From: Bradyrhizobium genosp. SA-3
Lineage (GTDB): Bacteria; Pseudomonadota; Alphaproteobacteria; Rhizobiales; Xanthobacteraceae
DNA: 48,412 bases
Reading direction: 5' to 3'
Assembly: GCF_004212635.1 (NCBI RefSeq)
Contig: NZ_PSRT01000064.1
Span: 1 to 48,412, forward strand
In this document: piece after piece, positions 28,601 through 37,921 of the stretch
How the letters are laid out: each line of letters starts with the position of its first letter
Position numbering within the stretch: the stretch's first letter is position 1
Notes under the pieces: model-generated
Told to the model about the DNA's origin: nothing
The model's input: the letters and a program-made list of their open reading frames with translations, nothing else
Databases searched by the model: none
Made by a program: the position numbers and the translations under genes

Positions 28601-28776
28601 TTGTAGAGGTTCTCCGGCGAGGCGCCGGGATAGCTGGTCGAGACCGAGATCGAGGGCGGCGCGATGATCGGATATTGCGCGATCGGCAGCAGCGGAACCG
28701 CAATCGCACCGATCAAGCAGATGAATAGCGCGACCACCCAGGCGAAGATCGGCCTGTCGATGAAGAAACTCGGCAT
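25615..28776 (-). CDS. RND multidrug efflux permease, HAE1/AcrB family
   Basis: 1053 residues from ATG 28776, the usual length for AcrB-type inner-membrane pumps. The N-terminus MPSFFIDRPIFAWVVALFI is typical, followed by the porter domain (PPSISVSTSYPGAS) and the central conserved segment GILVDDAIVVVENVERIMAEEG with the proton-relay Asp pair. NLPGGFLPVDDQG and the C-terminal TVGLITIIGLAAKDAILIIEFAKDL also match. It exports hydrophobic compounds from the periplasm or membrane using proton motive force. Its adaptor gene lies 6 bases upstream on the same strand, so the two form an operon. No outer-membrane channel gene or repressor is adjacent. It is of the BepE/MexF-like type; the substrates are unknown. 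Confidence 0.96.
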   Translation of the reverse strand: MPSFFIDRPIFAWVVALFICLIGAIAVPLLPIAQYPIIAPPSISVSTSYPGASPENLYNSVTRLIEEELNGASGILNFESTSDSLGQVEIIANFQPGTDTSAASVEVQNRIKRVEARLPRAVMQQGILIEEASSAVLQIITLNSTDGSLDEVGLGDFMIRNVLGEIRRIPGVGRATLYSTERSLRVWVDPAKLVGYGLTADDVNKAIAAQNAQVASGSIGAEPSTSSQRTSSLVLVKGQLSSPDEFGAIILRANADGSTVRLRDVARIEVGGLSYQFNTRLDGKPTAGLSVLMSPTGNALATASAVEEKMKELSRFFPANITYEIPYNITPVVEASIKKVLSTLVEAVVLVFVVMFLFLQNIRYTIIPTIVVPVALLGACSTLLLAGYSINMLSMFGMVLAVGILVDDAIVVVENVERIMAEEGLPPKEATRKAMSQITGAIIGITLVLMAVFVPMAFFPGSVGIIYRQFSVTMVAAIGFSAFLALSLTPALCATLLKPVAAGHGHAKRGVFGWFNRVLEGGKEGYSRTVGFSLKRTGRLMLVYVALLAGLSWAFVNLPGGFLPVDDQGFVTTDVQTPSDSSYARTEAVIEKVEKYLAQRPGVDNVTFLTGFSFSGQGMNTAQAFITLKDWSERGPKDSAAAIVNDINRDLSSSIRDAKISALQPPPIDNLGNSSGFSFRLQDRGQKGYPALMRAADQLIAEANASPVLQKVYIEGLPEAGVVNLVIDREKAGAFGVTFEDINNTISTNLGSNYINDFPNRGRMQRVVVQADSRDRMRTEDILNYNVKNSRGQLVPFSSFATVEWARGPTQIAGFNYYPAVRISGEAKPGFTSGDAIAEMERLAGRLPRGFGYEWTGQSLQEKLSGSQAPFLLALSVFVVFLCLAALYESWTIPLAVLLTVPLGIVGAVSAAMLRGLPNDVYFTVGLITIIGLAAKDAILIIEFAKDLRKEGKPLVEATIEACRLRFRPILMTGLAFICGVLPMAIAHGAGGASQQALGSVVMGGMIAVVVLALLMVPVFFVSVQRVLGRDREPKVAKEGEAYGPPAPAHTGH

Positions 28777-28782
28777 GGCGCG

Positions 28783-29976
28783 TTACCGCGTGAGCTTCTG
28801 GGCGTGCCGGTTGTCCGCGGTCGCGTCCGCCTCCGACCAGGATTGCGGTTTAACCTTGTCGCCGGCCGCAAATTTCTGGAAGCCTTCGACCACGACCTTG
28901 TCACCGGCCTTCAGGCCTTCGGTGATGAACCAGAATCCGTCCTGCACCGAGCCGGTGCGCACCGCCTGCACCGCGATGTGGTTGTCGTCCTTGACGACGA
29001 AGACCTCGCTGCCGCCGCCGCCATTGCGCTGGATCGCCTGCTGCGGCACCGCGATCGCGTCGGCGTCCAGACCCTGGTCGATGCGGACGCGGACATACAT
29101 GCCCGGCAGGAGCTCGCGCTTGGGATTGCGGAATTCGCCGCGCAGTGTCACCTGGCCGGTGTGGGCATCGACCTTGGCGTCGGAGAACAGCAGCTTGCCG
29201 TCGAGCGAATAGGTGGCGTTGTCATCGAGCACGAGTCGCACCTTGGCGGCATCGGGCGCGATACGCTCGAGATCGCCGGTTTCGAAGGCGCGGCGGAGCT
29301 GGTTGAGCTCGGTCACCGATTGGGTGAAGTCTGCATAGATCGGATCGAGCTGCTGGATGCTGGCGAGATTGGTCTCGTTCTGCACGACGAGCGCGCCCTC
29401 GCTGACCAGCGCCGCACCGACGACGCCGTCGATCGGCGCGCGCACGGTGGCGTAGTCGAGATTGAGTTTTGCGCGCGCGAGGTCCGCCTTGCGTCCCTCG
29501 ACCTCGGCCTGGGCCTGCCGCTCGGCGGCGATTGCCTTTTCGTTCTCGGCCTCTGGCGCGGCGCGATCCTTGGTGAGCGTAGCGATGCGGCGTGCCTGCT
29601 GATGCGCCTGCATCGCAGCAGCCTCGGCCTTGGCGACCGCAGCCTCGTTGGCCATCACCTCGACCTCGAACGGACGAGGATCGATGCGGTAGAGCGGATC
29701 GCCCGCCTTCACCTCGCTACCCTGGCGGAACAGGCGCTCGACCACGATGCCGGAGACGCGCGGCCGCACGTCCGAGACGCGCGTCGGCGCGATGCGGCCC
29801 GGCAGCTCCCGCACCACGGCGCGCGGCTGCGGCTTGATGACGACGATGCTGACGTCAGGGTCGGACGGCGGAGCGGCGGATACGGCGGAGCTGGACTCCT
29901 CGCAGCCCACCAGCAGCGGCGCTAGGGCCGCGAGCATCATTGCAACGCATGCCGATCGCGCACGAAGTCCTGACAT
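28783..29976 (-). CDS. RND efflux periplasmic adaptor lipoprotein
   Basis: 397 residues from ATG 29976; the frame is open to 30093 but the signal peptide begins at 29976. The lipobox LLVGC puts the lipidated Cys at residue 25. Membrane-fusion-protein layout: a beta-barrel/lipoyl half (VRPRVSGIVVERLFRQGSEVKAGDPLYRIDPRP), an alpha hairpin rich in Ala/Glu/Gln (about 100-170), the second lipoyl half (LNLDYATVRAPIDGVVG), then barrel and membrane-proximal segments (RGEFRNPKRELLPGMYVRVRI, AIAVPQQAIQRN). It links the inner-membrane pump to an outer-membrane channel encoded elsewhere. First gene of the pair; its promoter should lie in 29977-30207. Confidence 0.95.
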   Translation of the reverse strand: MSGLRARSACVAMMLAALAPLLVGCEESSSAVSAAPPSDPDVSIVVIKPQPRAVVRELPGRIAPTRVSDVRPRVSGIVVERLFRQGSEVKAGDPLYRIDPRPFEVEVMANEAAVAKAEAAAMQAHQQARRIATLTKDRAAPEAENEKAIAAERQAQAEVEGRKADLARAKLNLDYATVRAPIDGVVGAALVSEGALVVQNETNLASIQQLDPIYADFTQSVTELNQLRRAFETGDLERIAPDAAKVRLVLDDNATYSLDGKLLFSDAKVDAHTGQVTLRGEFRNPKRELLPGMYVRVRIDQGLDADAIAVPQQAIQRNGGGGSEVFVVKDDNHIAVQAVRTGSVQDGFWFITEGLKAGDKVVVEGFQKFAAGDKVKPQSWSEADATADNRHAQKLTR

Positions 29977-30207
29977 GAAGTGAGTCGCCCCGATTTTGTT
30001 GAAACTGATCACGCTCCGCGCGGGCCCGTTCTGGGCTCTTTGCACGCGGCCGATGCCGCCAAAATAGAATGCGCCTGCTGCGATGCAACGCATGGCGCGG
30101 GCGGCTCATTGTCACACGGCGTATCGTGTTGAATCTTGATGGTTTTTGTGGACTCACTTGATTGTGAGTCGGGCTCCATCGCCGCGTGCTGCGACGGAAC
30201 ACCGCAA
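29977..30207. other. Intergenic region upstream of the efflux operon
   Basis: 231 bases between the methyltransferase stop and the adaptor start. No gene, repeat or clear operator was found; it must hold the efflux promoter, read on the minus strand. Confidence 0.4.
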
Positions 30208-31236
30208 TCAGGCGGCGGCTTTCATCCGGTAATGGCTGACGCCCCATTCGGTTCCGTCGGCGTAGCCGAACAGGCCCGACGTCGCCAGCAGGAACCAGCG
30301 CCAGCGCCGCATCCAAAGTGCGGTCTCCTCGCCATAGGCCTTGCGCAACGAGGCCTCGATGGCGGCGCCATGCGCATCGAAATTGGCGAGCCAGGCGTTC
30401 GCGGTGTGCCGGTAATGCGTGCCGCTCCAGCACCATTCCTTCTCGATTGCGAAGATGTCGTCGAATTGCCTGACGAGGTGATGGCTTGGCATCATCCCGC
30501 CCGGGAAGGCGTGCTGCGCGATCCAGTCCTCGCGATTGGCCGGGTCGAACAGATGGGACCCGGAGCGATGGGAGACCACATGCATGAAGAAGCGCCCGTC
30601 GGGCGCGAGCCACGCGCGCAGGCGCGTCATCAGCTTGCGCCAGTTCACCATGTGCTCGAACGTCTCGACCGAGACGATGCGGTCGAACTGCCCCTCGGGC
30701 GCGAACACGTTCATGTCGGCGGTGACGACCCGCAGGTTCAACAGCCCGCGCCGCCGCGCCTCCTCCTCGACATAAGCGCGCTGCGTCTGCGAGGCCGACA
30801 CGGCCGCCACCTTCGCGTGCGGAAACTGCCGCGCGATCCACAGCGACAGCGAGCCCCAGCCGCAGCCGAGCTCGAGGATGGTCTGCCCGTCGGCAAGACC
30901 GGCATGCTCGACGGTCTGGCGCAGCGCCTCCTCCTCCGCCTCCTGCAAGTTGGTCGCATCGGTCTTGTAGAAACAGCACGAATATTTCCGGTTGGGGCCG
31001 AGCACCTGCGCTAAGAAGGAAGCGGGCACCTCGTCATGCCGGCCGCGGGCGGCATCCGCGTCCTCGGCGATCGGCCGCAGCATCATCCGCCCGGCGAAGG
31101 CGGCATCGTCGGCCGCCCCCAGCTTGGACAGGCGTGTCGCCGTGCGCGAGCACAGGCGCTGGATCGCGGCACGCATCACCACGTCCGGCAACGGCACACG
31201 TTCGGCAGTCCCGATGATCGCGGAAACGACGCTCAT
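30208..31236 (-). CDS. Cyclopropane-fatty-acid-synthase-like SAM methyltransferase
   Basis: 342 residues from ATG 31236. The family transfers a methylene or methyl group from S-adenosylmethionine to double bonds of membrane lipids. The SAM-binding motif LELGCGWGSLSLWIA is at about 118-132, followed by VSASQTQRAYVEEEA and FDRIVSVETFEHM. FFMHVVSHR and the C-terminal helical region (WRWFLLATSGLFGYADGTEW) follow the CFA/mycolic-acid-methylase pattern. It lacks the longer N-terminal lipid-binding domain of E. coli Cfa and is about 40 residues shorter, so its exact lipid product is uncertain. Transcribed away from the MotA-like gene, with a 150-base shared upstream region. Confidence 0.88.
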   Translation of the reverse strand: MSVVSAIIGTAERVPLPDVVMRAAIQRLCSRTATRLSKLGAADDAAFAGRMMLRPIAEDADAARGRHDEVPASFLAQVLGPNRKYSCCFYKTDATNLQEAEEEALRQTVEHAGLADGQTILELGCGWGSLSLWIARQFPHAKVAAVSASQTQRAYVEEEARRRGLLNLRVVTADMNVFAPEGQFDRIVSVETFEHMVNWRKLMTRLRAWLAPDGRFFMHVVSHRSGSHLFDPANREDWIAQHAFPGGMMPSHHLVRQFDDIFAIEKEWCWSGTHYRHTANAWLANFDAHGAAIEASLRKAYGEETALWMRRWRWFLLATSGLFGYADGTEWGVSHYRMKAAA

Positions 31237-31386
31237 GCGGCCCCCGAATCGCGAGCTCCTGCAGACACCTGCCTCTCAAAGCGTGGCTTCCGGTCCGAGT
31301 TCCCCAAGCTGTCCCCGAAATCGGCGCATCCGGCGCTTTTTTTGGGCTGGCGCTGTGCCATAGTGCGCCCGCAAGCAAGCTTCGTA

Positions 31387-32418
31387 ATGGATGATACCGG
31401 CATGCGGTCTGGCACTTCCCGCTCCACCATGGATATCGAGTACACCAAACTGTCCTCGCCCAGCGTCTTTCTGGTGCGGATGCTGGTCTTCCTGGTGCTG
31501 TGTGCGCTGGTGGGCGTGGTGCTCTACAAGCAGATCATCCAGGCCTTCTTCGCCAATCCCGGGCTCAACGCCCTGATCGGGGCGGTGCTGTTCATCGGCA
31601 TCGTGCTGGCTTTCCGCCAGGTCATCCGGCTCTACCCTGAGGTGTCCTGGGTCAATAATTTCCGCATCGCCGATCCCGGCCTGGCGCCGGCCCGGCACCC
31701 GAAGCTGCTGGCGCCGATGGCGGCGATCCTCGGCGGCGAACGCTCGGGACGGATGTCTATCACCCAGACCACGATGCGGCATCTGCTCGATTCGATCGCG
31801 ACCCGCCTGGACGAGGCGCGTGACATCTCCCGCTACATGACCGGCCTGCTCGTCTTCCTCGGCCTGCTCGGCACCTTCTGGGGCCTGATCGAGACGGTCG
31901 GCTCGGTCGGCAAGGTGATCGACGGGCTCAAGGTCGGCAGTGATTCCGGCGCCCTGTTCGACACGCTGAAAGAGGGGCTCGCCGCCCCGCTCGGCGGCAT
32001 GGGCATCTCGTTCTCGAGCTCGCTGTTCGGCCTCGCCGGCTCGCTGATCCTCGGCTTTCTCGATTTGCAATCGAGCCAGGCGCAGAACCGCTTCTACACT
32101 GACCTCGAAGACTGGCTCGCCACCACCGTGCGCGAATATGGCAGCGGCGAAGTGGCGGTCGCTTCCGGCGGCGGTGGCGTGGCCAGCGGCGAACTCCAGG
32201 CCGCGGTCGAGCGGCTGCGCTCCGTGCTCGAGGAAGGCAGCGCCAACCGCGGCACCACCGCGGCGATGGCGAGCCTCGCCGAAGCGATCCAGGCGCTGGT
32301 CTCGCACATGCGCACCGAGCAGCAGATGATCCGCGAATGGGCCGACGGCCAGGGCGAGCAGAACCGCGAGATCCGGCGCCTGTTGGAGCGGATCGCGCGC
32401 CAGCCCGAGAAGAGTTGA
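31387..32418 (+). CDS. MotA/TolQ/ExbB-family proton channel protein
   Basis: 343 residues from ATG 31387. Four hydrophobic segments: about 20-50, 55-78, a third at YMTGLLVFLGLLGTFWGLIETV, and a fourth at GMGISFSSSLFGLAGSLILGFLDL. The last pair is the MotA/ExbB core (TFWGLIETVGSV, LGGMGISFSSSLFGL). The C-terminal 100 residues are cytoplasmic and partly coiled coil (LQAAVERLRSVLEEG, REIRRLLERIA). Members use proton flow to power motor or envelope machines. The next gene is a MotB-like partner. No flagellar genes are nearby, so a Tol/Exb-like envelope role is more likely than flagellar rotation. Confidence 0.88.
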   Translation: MDDTGMRSGTSRSTMDIEYTKLSSPSVFLVRMLVFLVLCALVGVVLYKQIIQAFFANPGLNALIGAVLFIGIVLAFRQVIRLYPEVSWVNNFRIADPGLAPARHPKLLAPMAAILGGERSGRMSITQTTMRHLLDSIATRLDEARDISRYMTGLLVFLGLLGTFWGLIETVGSVGKVIDGLKVGSDSGALFDTLKEGLAAPLGGMGISFSSSLFGLAGSLILGFLDLQSSQAQNRFYTDLEDWLATTVREYGSGEVAVASGGGGVASGELQAAVERLRSVLEEGSANRGTTAAMASLAEAIQALVSHMRTEQQMIREWADGQGEQNREIRRLLERIARQPEKS

Positions 32419-32433
32419 GGACAGGACGAAAGG

Positions 32434-32558
32434 TCTCGTGCCCCGGACGCGATTAGCACGAAGTGATGCGTCGCCGAGCCGGGGCCCATTCGACGAGTGA
32501 TTCTGGGTCCCGGCTCTGCGCAGCAGCGTTGCACGCTGCAGCGCGTCCGGGACACGAG
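32434..32558. repeat. Palindromic repeat inside the MotA/MotB-like operon
   Basis: Outer arms CTCGTGCCCCGGACGCG and CGCGTCCGGGACACGAG (one mismatch), with inner GAGCCGGGGCCCA / TGGGTCCCGGCTC and a GCAGCGTTGCACGCTGC mini-hairpin. It lies in the 156-base gap between the two genes. Confidence 0.85.
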
Positions 32559-32574
32559 TGAAACGGAGACGATC

Positions 32575-33603
32575 ATGGCTCTTGCCCGCGGCCGCCGCAG
32601 TGAAGGCGCCTTCAACTACTGGCCCGGCTTCGTCGACGCGCTGTCGACGCTGGTGCTGTCGATCGTGTTCCTGCTGTCGGTGTTCCTGGTCGTGCAGTTC
32701 TTCCTGTCGCAGGAGGTCACCGGCAAGGACAAGGCGCTGGAGCAGCTCAACGCCAAGATCGCGCAGCTCAACGAGCTCTTGTCGCTGGAGAAGCTCGGCA
32801 AGCTCTCGCTCGACGACCAGGTGTCGCAACTGAGGGCCGGCCTTGCCTCGGCCGAATCCGAGCGCGACCGCATGAAGGGCCTCTATGAAGGTCTCGCCAA
32901 TGCCGGCAGCGATGCGCAAGGCAAGACCGCCGAGCTCGGCAAGGCGCTGGACTCCGAGAAAGCGGTCTCGGCGCGGGCGCTGGCGCAGATCGAGGTGCTG
33001 AACCAGCAGATCAGCGCGCTCAGGCGGCAGTTGGCGGCGTTGGAAGAGGCGCTGGATGCCTCCGAGAAGCGCGACAAGGAATCGCAGAACCGGATCGCCG
33101 ATCTCGGCTCGCGCCTGAACGTGGCGCTGGCGCAGCGCGTGCAGGAATTGTCGCGCTACCGCTCGGAGTTCTTCGGCCGCCTGCGCGCCATCCTCGGCAA
33201 CCGCCCCGACATCCGTATCGTCGGCGACCGCTTCGTGTTCCAGTCCGAAGTGTTCTTCGACACCGGACAGGCGACCTTGCTGCCCGAGGGCCGCGCCGAG
33301 CTCGACACCTTGGCGACCGCGCTGATCGACCTCGACAAGAAGATCCCGAGCGAGATTCCCTGGGTGCTGCGCGTCGACGGCCATACCGACGTGCGCCCGG
33401 TCAACGGCCCGAACTTCAAGTCGAACTGGGACTTGTCTGCGGCCCGCTCCATCTCGGTGGTGCAGTACCTGATCTCGCTCGGCGTGCCCGCCCAGCGCCT
33501 CGTCGCCGCCGGTTTTGGTGAATTCCAGCCACTCGATACCGGCAACACGGAAGAGGCCTACAAGCGCAACCGCCGCATCGAGCTGAAGCTGACGGAGCGG
33601 TAG
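32575..33603 (+). CDS. OmpA/MotB-like peptidoglycan-binding partner protein
   Basis: 342 residues from ATG 32575 (GGAG just upstream). One N-terminal membrane helix (about 23-45: ALSTLVLSIVFLLSVFLVVQFF) is preceded by the MotB-like WPGFVDA motif. A long coiled coil follows (about 50-205), then an OmpA-like peptidoglycan-binding domain (about 220-342) with FFDTGQATLLPEGRAEL, LRVDGHTDVRPV, WDLSAARSISVVQYL and NRRIELKL. With the upstream channel it should form a proton-driven complex anchored to the cell wall. Its stop overlaps the acetyltransferase start. Zorya ZorA/ZorB defence pairs share this fold pair, but no ZorC-E genes are present. Confidence 0.9.
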   Translation: MALARGRRSEGAFNYWPGFVDALSTLVLSIVFLLSVFLVVQFFLSQEVTGKDKALEQLNAKIAQLNELLSLEKLGKLSLDDQVSQLRAGLASAESERDRMKGLYEGLANAGSDAQGKTAELGKALDSEKAVSARALAQIEVLNQQISALRRQLAALEEALDASEKRDKESQNRIADLGSRLNVALAQRVQELSRYRSEFFGRLRAILGNRPDIRIVGDRFVFQSEVFFDTGQATLLPEGRAELDTLATALIDLDKKIPSEIPWVLRVDGHTDVRPVNGPNFKSNWDLSAARSISVVQYLISLGVPAQRLVAAGFGEFQPLDTGNTEEAYKRNRRIELKLTER

Positions 33604-34049
33604 TGAGCGCCCTCCGCCTCCGCCCCTACCGTCCTGAGGACGAAGCGGCGGCGATCGACCTCTGGCATCGCACCTGGCAGCAGGCCTACCCGCAGATCGA
33701 CTTCGCTGCCCGCCTCGATTGGTGGCGCGAGCGGTGGCGCAAGGATCTTGTGCCGAAGGCGTCCATCGTCGTCGCCGAACAGGACGACGCACTCATCGGC
33801 TTCGTCACCATCGATGGCGACGGCTATCTCGACCAGCTCGTGGTCGATCCCGCCCAGTGGGGCTCGGACGCAGCAAGGCTGCTGGTAGACGAGGCCAAGC
33901 GGCTGTCGCCCTCAGGCGTCACGCTGCTCGTCAACAAGGACAACGCCCGCGCCATCCGCTTCTACGAGCGCAACGGCTTTGCCCATGCCGGCGACGATGT
34001 GAACCCGACCTCGGGGCGGCCGGTGCTGAAGATGGCATGGCGGGCGTGA
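33603..34049 (+). CDS. GNAT family N-acetyltransferase
   Basis: 148 residues from GTG 33603, overlapping the previous stop by one base, so in the same operon. The GNAT pattern is clear: the N-terminal LRLRPYRPEDEAAAIDLWHRTW, the central beta strands VVAEQDDALIGFVTIDGDGYLDQLVV, the acetyl-CoA-binding region (here PAQWGSDAARLLVDEAKRL, a weaker Q/RxxGxG/A) and C-terminal NKDNARAIRFYERNGF. Substrates of such small GNAT proteins cannot be predicted. The link to the motor-like pair is by position and may be incidental. Confidence 0.9.
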   Translation: MSALRLRPYRPEDEAAAIDLWHRTWQQAYPQIDFAARLDWWRERWRKDLVPKASIVVAEQDDALIGFVTIDGDGYLDQLVVDPAQWGSDAARLLVDEAKRLSPSGVTLLVNKDNARAIRFYERNGFAHAGDDVNPTSGRPVLKMAWRA

Positions 34050-34128
34050 GGCCTGTCACGCCTGGATCCTGCGACGTCTGTTAGTCGTTGTAGCCAGAGC
34101 AGCGATGACAAGCGGATGGAGACGATCG

Positions 34129-34356
34129 ATGAAGCCGCGCGATCTGGCCAAGGGTTCCTCGGTCTTTCTGGGCGTCATCGTCGCCGGATATCTATCGACG
34201 ACCTATGTCGACCAGCGCTTTGCGACGCAGGTCAACACCACGGGTTCTCCCGCTCCGACGAGCAGCCCTGCGCCATCGGCCTGCGTCGGCGAGGACGGCA
34301 GCTGGAAGAACTGGCCGTGGCCGAATGTGCCAACGCTCTCGCCGAAGTGCCGGTAA
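34129..34356 (+). CDS. Small membrane-anchored hypothetical protein
   Basis: 75 residues from ATG 34129, with GGAG eight bases upstream (an in-frame ATG at 34105 is longer but less supported). A hydrophobic segment (about 9-24, SSVFLGVIVAGYLSTTYV) is followed by a Ser/Thr/Pro-rich linker (TGSPAPTSSPAPSA) and a short end CVGEDGSWKNWPWPNVPTLSPKCR with two cysteines that could form a disulfide. It looks like a single-pass or secreted small protein. I do not recognise a named family; it follows the acetyltransferase by 79 bases. Confidence 0.6.
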   Translation: MKPRDLAKGSSVFLGVIVAGYLSTTYVDQRFATQVNTTGSPAPTSSPAPSACVGEDGSWKNWPWPNVPTLSPKCR

Positions 34357-34403
34357 TGTCTGCTGGGATGCTCTCCCAGTTGTGGCGCGAAGCTCTCTCC
34401 AGA

Positions 34404-34490
34404 CGTCATTGCGAGGAGCTCTTGCGACGAAGCAATCCAGAGTCTTTCCGCGGAGACAGCCTGGATTGCTTCGCTTCGCTCGCAATGACG
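34404..34490. repeat. Palindromic repeat between the small protein and the ABC gene
   Basis: Arms CGTCATTGCGAGGAGC and GCTCGCAATGACG with inner GAAGCAATCCAG / CTGGATTGCTTC pairs. A REP-like hairpin between convergent genes. Confidence 0.85.
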
Positions 34491-34534
34491 AGATTGTAGG
34501 ACGCGCTCGCATTACCCTCACGAACGCCTCCGCC

Positions 34535-36394
<1,860 letters not shown>

Positions 36395-36591
36395 GAGATC
36401 CGACCCATTGCATTCGTTCGCTCCCAATAGGCTGGTGCAAGGGGAGTGGCAAATCCGGGATGTCCCTTAGGGGCAAGCCCGGTTCACCAGCCGGCATATG
36501 GCTTGTTTTGCGGGGGTTCGTGAGGTATAGAGCCGGCCAAATCCGTCATTCGCTAGCCACCCAAGAGGCGCCCGGGCGCCGAGGAATTGCC

Positions 36592-36819
36592 ATGAAAGCC
36601 GAAATTCACCCGAACTATCATACGATTAAGGTCGTCATGACCGACGGAACCGAGTACCTGACCCGCTCGACCTGGGGCAAGGAAGGCGACACGCTGAACC
36701 TCGACATCGACCCGAAGTCGCACCCGGCCTGGACCGGCGGCAACGCCCAGATCATGGACCGCGGCGGCCGCGTCTCGCGCTTCCAGAAGAAGTTTTCGGG
36801 CTTCCTCAAAAAGGATTGA
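36592..36819 (+). CDS. rpmE: Ribosomal protein bL31
   Basis: 75 residues from ATG 36592, with GAGGA seven bases upstream; the frame is open from 36460 but family members begin MKAEIHPNYH. bL31 sits at the 50S/30S interface. Visible: HPNYHTIKVVMTDG, YLTRSTWGKEGDTLNLDIDPKSHPAW and the C-terminal GRVSRFQKKFSGF. The CxxC zinc ligands of the C+ form are missing, so this is the zinc-independent type. A strong terminator follows. Confidence 0.96.
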   Translation: MKAEIHPNYHTIKVVMTDGTEYLTRSTWGKEGDTLNLDIDPKSHPAWTGGNAQIMDRGGRVSRFQKKFSGFLKKD

Positions 36820-36840
36820 TCCGGCCGCAAGGCTGCGACG

Positions 36841-36872
36841 AAAAACGCCCCTGGGAGACCGGGGGCGTTTTT
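36841..36872 (+). terminator. Rho-independent terminator after rpmE
   Basis: AAAAACGCCCCTGG and CCGGGGGCGTTTTTG pair around a short GAGA loop, followed by a T-rich run. The A-run on the 5' side would also make it work on the minus strand. Confidence 0.9.
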
Positions 36873-36925
36873 GTTTTGGGGTATGCGCTCTCGACAAAGG
36901 CGGAGGTCTTGTAGGCGGAGGTCTT

Positions 36926-37020
36926 GTGGGTGGGCAAAGCGAAGCGTGCCCGCCACTTTCTTGTCACCATCCCGAAAGACTGATGGTGGGCACGGCCCTG
37001 CGCGCCTTGGCCCACGCTAC
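36926..37020. repeat. Palindromic repeat family A, copy 3 (diverged)
   Basis: GTGGGTGGGCAAAGCGAAGC to GGCCCACGCTAC, with inner GTGCCCGCCA / TGGTGGGCAC. Compared with copies at 6387 and 42409, several bases in the right arm have changed. It precedes the RcdA stop. Confidence 0.75.
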
Positions 37021-37033
37021 GGCAACTGTAACC

Positions 37034-37543
37034 CTACCGCTCGAACGCGGCCTTCAGCGCGTTGAGGTGCGGCACCAGCGGGTTGCCGATCGGGACGTGC
37101 TCGGCCGGCGGGGTGTGGATGGTGGTGTCGAGACGGCGGACGCGGGTCTGGAGGCTCATCGAGCGATGGATCAGGTCCTGGAGCTGCGAGGGCAGCTTCT
37201 CGATGGTGTCCGCGGGGCCGGGATCGGCGGCGGTGAGCTTGACCTTGGTCTTCTCGCGGTTGGCCTGGCTCAGCGTCATCTCGCCTTCTTTCACCGCGCG
37301 GTGCAGCAGCAGCCACGAGGCGAGCTGCATCAGGCGGGTGGTGAGACGCATGCTCTCGGTCGCATAGGTCAGGCTGACGGCACGGTCGAGCGCCTTGGCC
37401 TCCGTGCGGCCGGCGCCGTCGAGATAGGCGGCGGTCTCCTCGACGAGGTCCATGCCCTCGCGGAACAGGACGCTGAACGCCGCAGAATTGGTGAACCGCT
37501 CGCTGAGTTGAACGAGAGCGCCGTCGGCCTGCAAACGTTCCAT
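37034..37543 (-). CDS. RcdA-type (DUF1465) protein, CtrA degradation factor
   Basis: 169 residues from ATG 37543. The family is helical: RFTNSAAFSVLFREGMDLVEETAAYLDG, then ESMRLTTRLMQLASWLLLHRAVKEGEM, as in Caulobacter RcdA, the adaptor that brings the master regulator CtrA and other substrates to ClpXP. The C-terminal third (about 120-169) is less conserved and probably disordered, as in RcdA. Gene order rpmE-rcdA on opposite strands is common in Rhizobiales. The base run GTTAACC just before the start resembles half of a CtrA box, but a full site is not seen. Confidence 0.85.
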   Translation of the reverse strand: MERLQADGALVQLSERFTNSAAFSVLFREGMDLVEETAAYLDGAGRTEAKALDRAVSLTYATESMRLTTRLMQLASWLLLHRAVKEGEMTLSQANREKTKVKLTAADPGPADTIEKLPSQLQDLIHRSMSLQTRVRRLDTTIHTPPAEHVPIGNPLVPHLNALKAAFER

Positions 37544-37714
37544 GGTTAACGCCCCTTACGCAACTGTCTGACTCTCCGGCTTGGCGCCGGCTTATGATGA
37601 ACAAATCATTGCGCGCTGGAAGCGCGGAGTCCAGCGACAAGCGCGGATATGGTTTCCGCGGGTCATTCGCAGGAATTCAGCCACAAGGAGACGCAAAAAA
37701 GCGGGAGTGGACGC

Positions 37715-37744
37715 AAAAAAAAGAGCCGCCGGAGACCGGCGGCT
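37715..37744 (-). terminator. Strong minus-strand rho-independent terminator
   Basis: Perfect 9-bp stem AGCCGCCGG / CCGGCGGCT with a 3-base loop, then (minus strand) a single C and eight T residues. No protein gene ends just before it; it is the best evidence for the small RNA. Confidence 0.88.
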
Positions 37745-37816
37745 TTGAAAGTTGATAACAGGGAGGCGTCAAACAGAGTGGACAGGAGCCACTCGGTGTC
37801 CAAACGAGGACGGTTC
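37715..37816 (-). ncRNA. Candidate trans-acting small RNA between DUF1192 and rcdA
   Basis: Minus-strand transcript predicted from structure. A hairpin GGACACCGAGTGGCTCCTGTCC (37780-37801) is followed by an unpaired stretch with an anti-Shine-Dalgarno-like CGCCTCCCTG (37758-37767). The RNA ends in the strong terminator at 37715-37744. The start is estimated (TTTATG could serve as -10 near 37826). This three-part layout is typical of trans-acting sRNAs of alphaproteobacteria. There is no open frame with an RBS. The length would be about 100 nt. No database identity is claimed. Confidence 0.55.
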
Positions 37817-37835
37817 CAGTCATAAACCCGAAAGC

Positions 37836-37850
37836 TTAATCGACCGTAAA
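37836..37850 (-). promoter_or_regulatory. CtrA-like box upstream of the candidate sRNA
   Basis: Minus strand TTTA-CGGTCGA-TTAA matches the full CtrA consensus TTAA-N7-TTAA with one mismatch and exact spacing. It lies about where a -35 region would be for the candidate sRNA, next to a gene for a CtrA-degradation factor. Confidence 0.4.
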
Positions 37851-37921
37851 CGAGCTAATTTTTTGAGAGTTCGTTAGCCATCTCGGCCAGTGGCCGAGTG
37901 GGGTACGGAACAAATTCTCCA

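Noticed and set aside
31387..33603. Zorya-type anti-phage system (ZorA/ZorB-like pair)
   Set aside because: Only the MotA-like and OmpA-like genes are present. No ZorC, ZorD or ZorE-like helicase or nuclease follows, and the neighbours are an acetyltransferase and housekeeping genes.
31276..33792. 838-codon minus-strand open frame
   Set aside because: Antisense to the MotA/MotB-like operon, with low-complexity composition.
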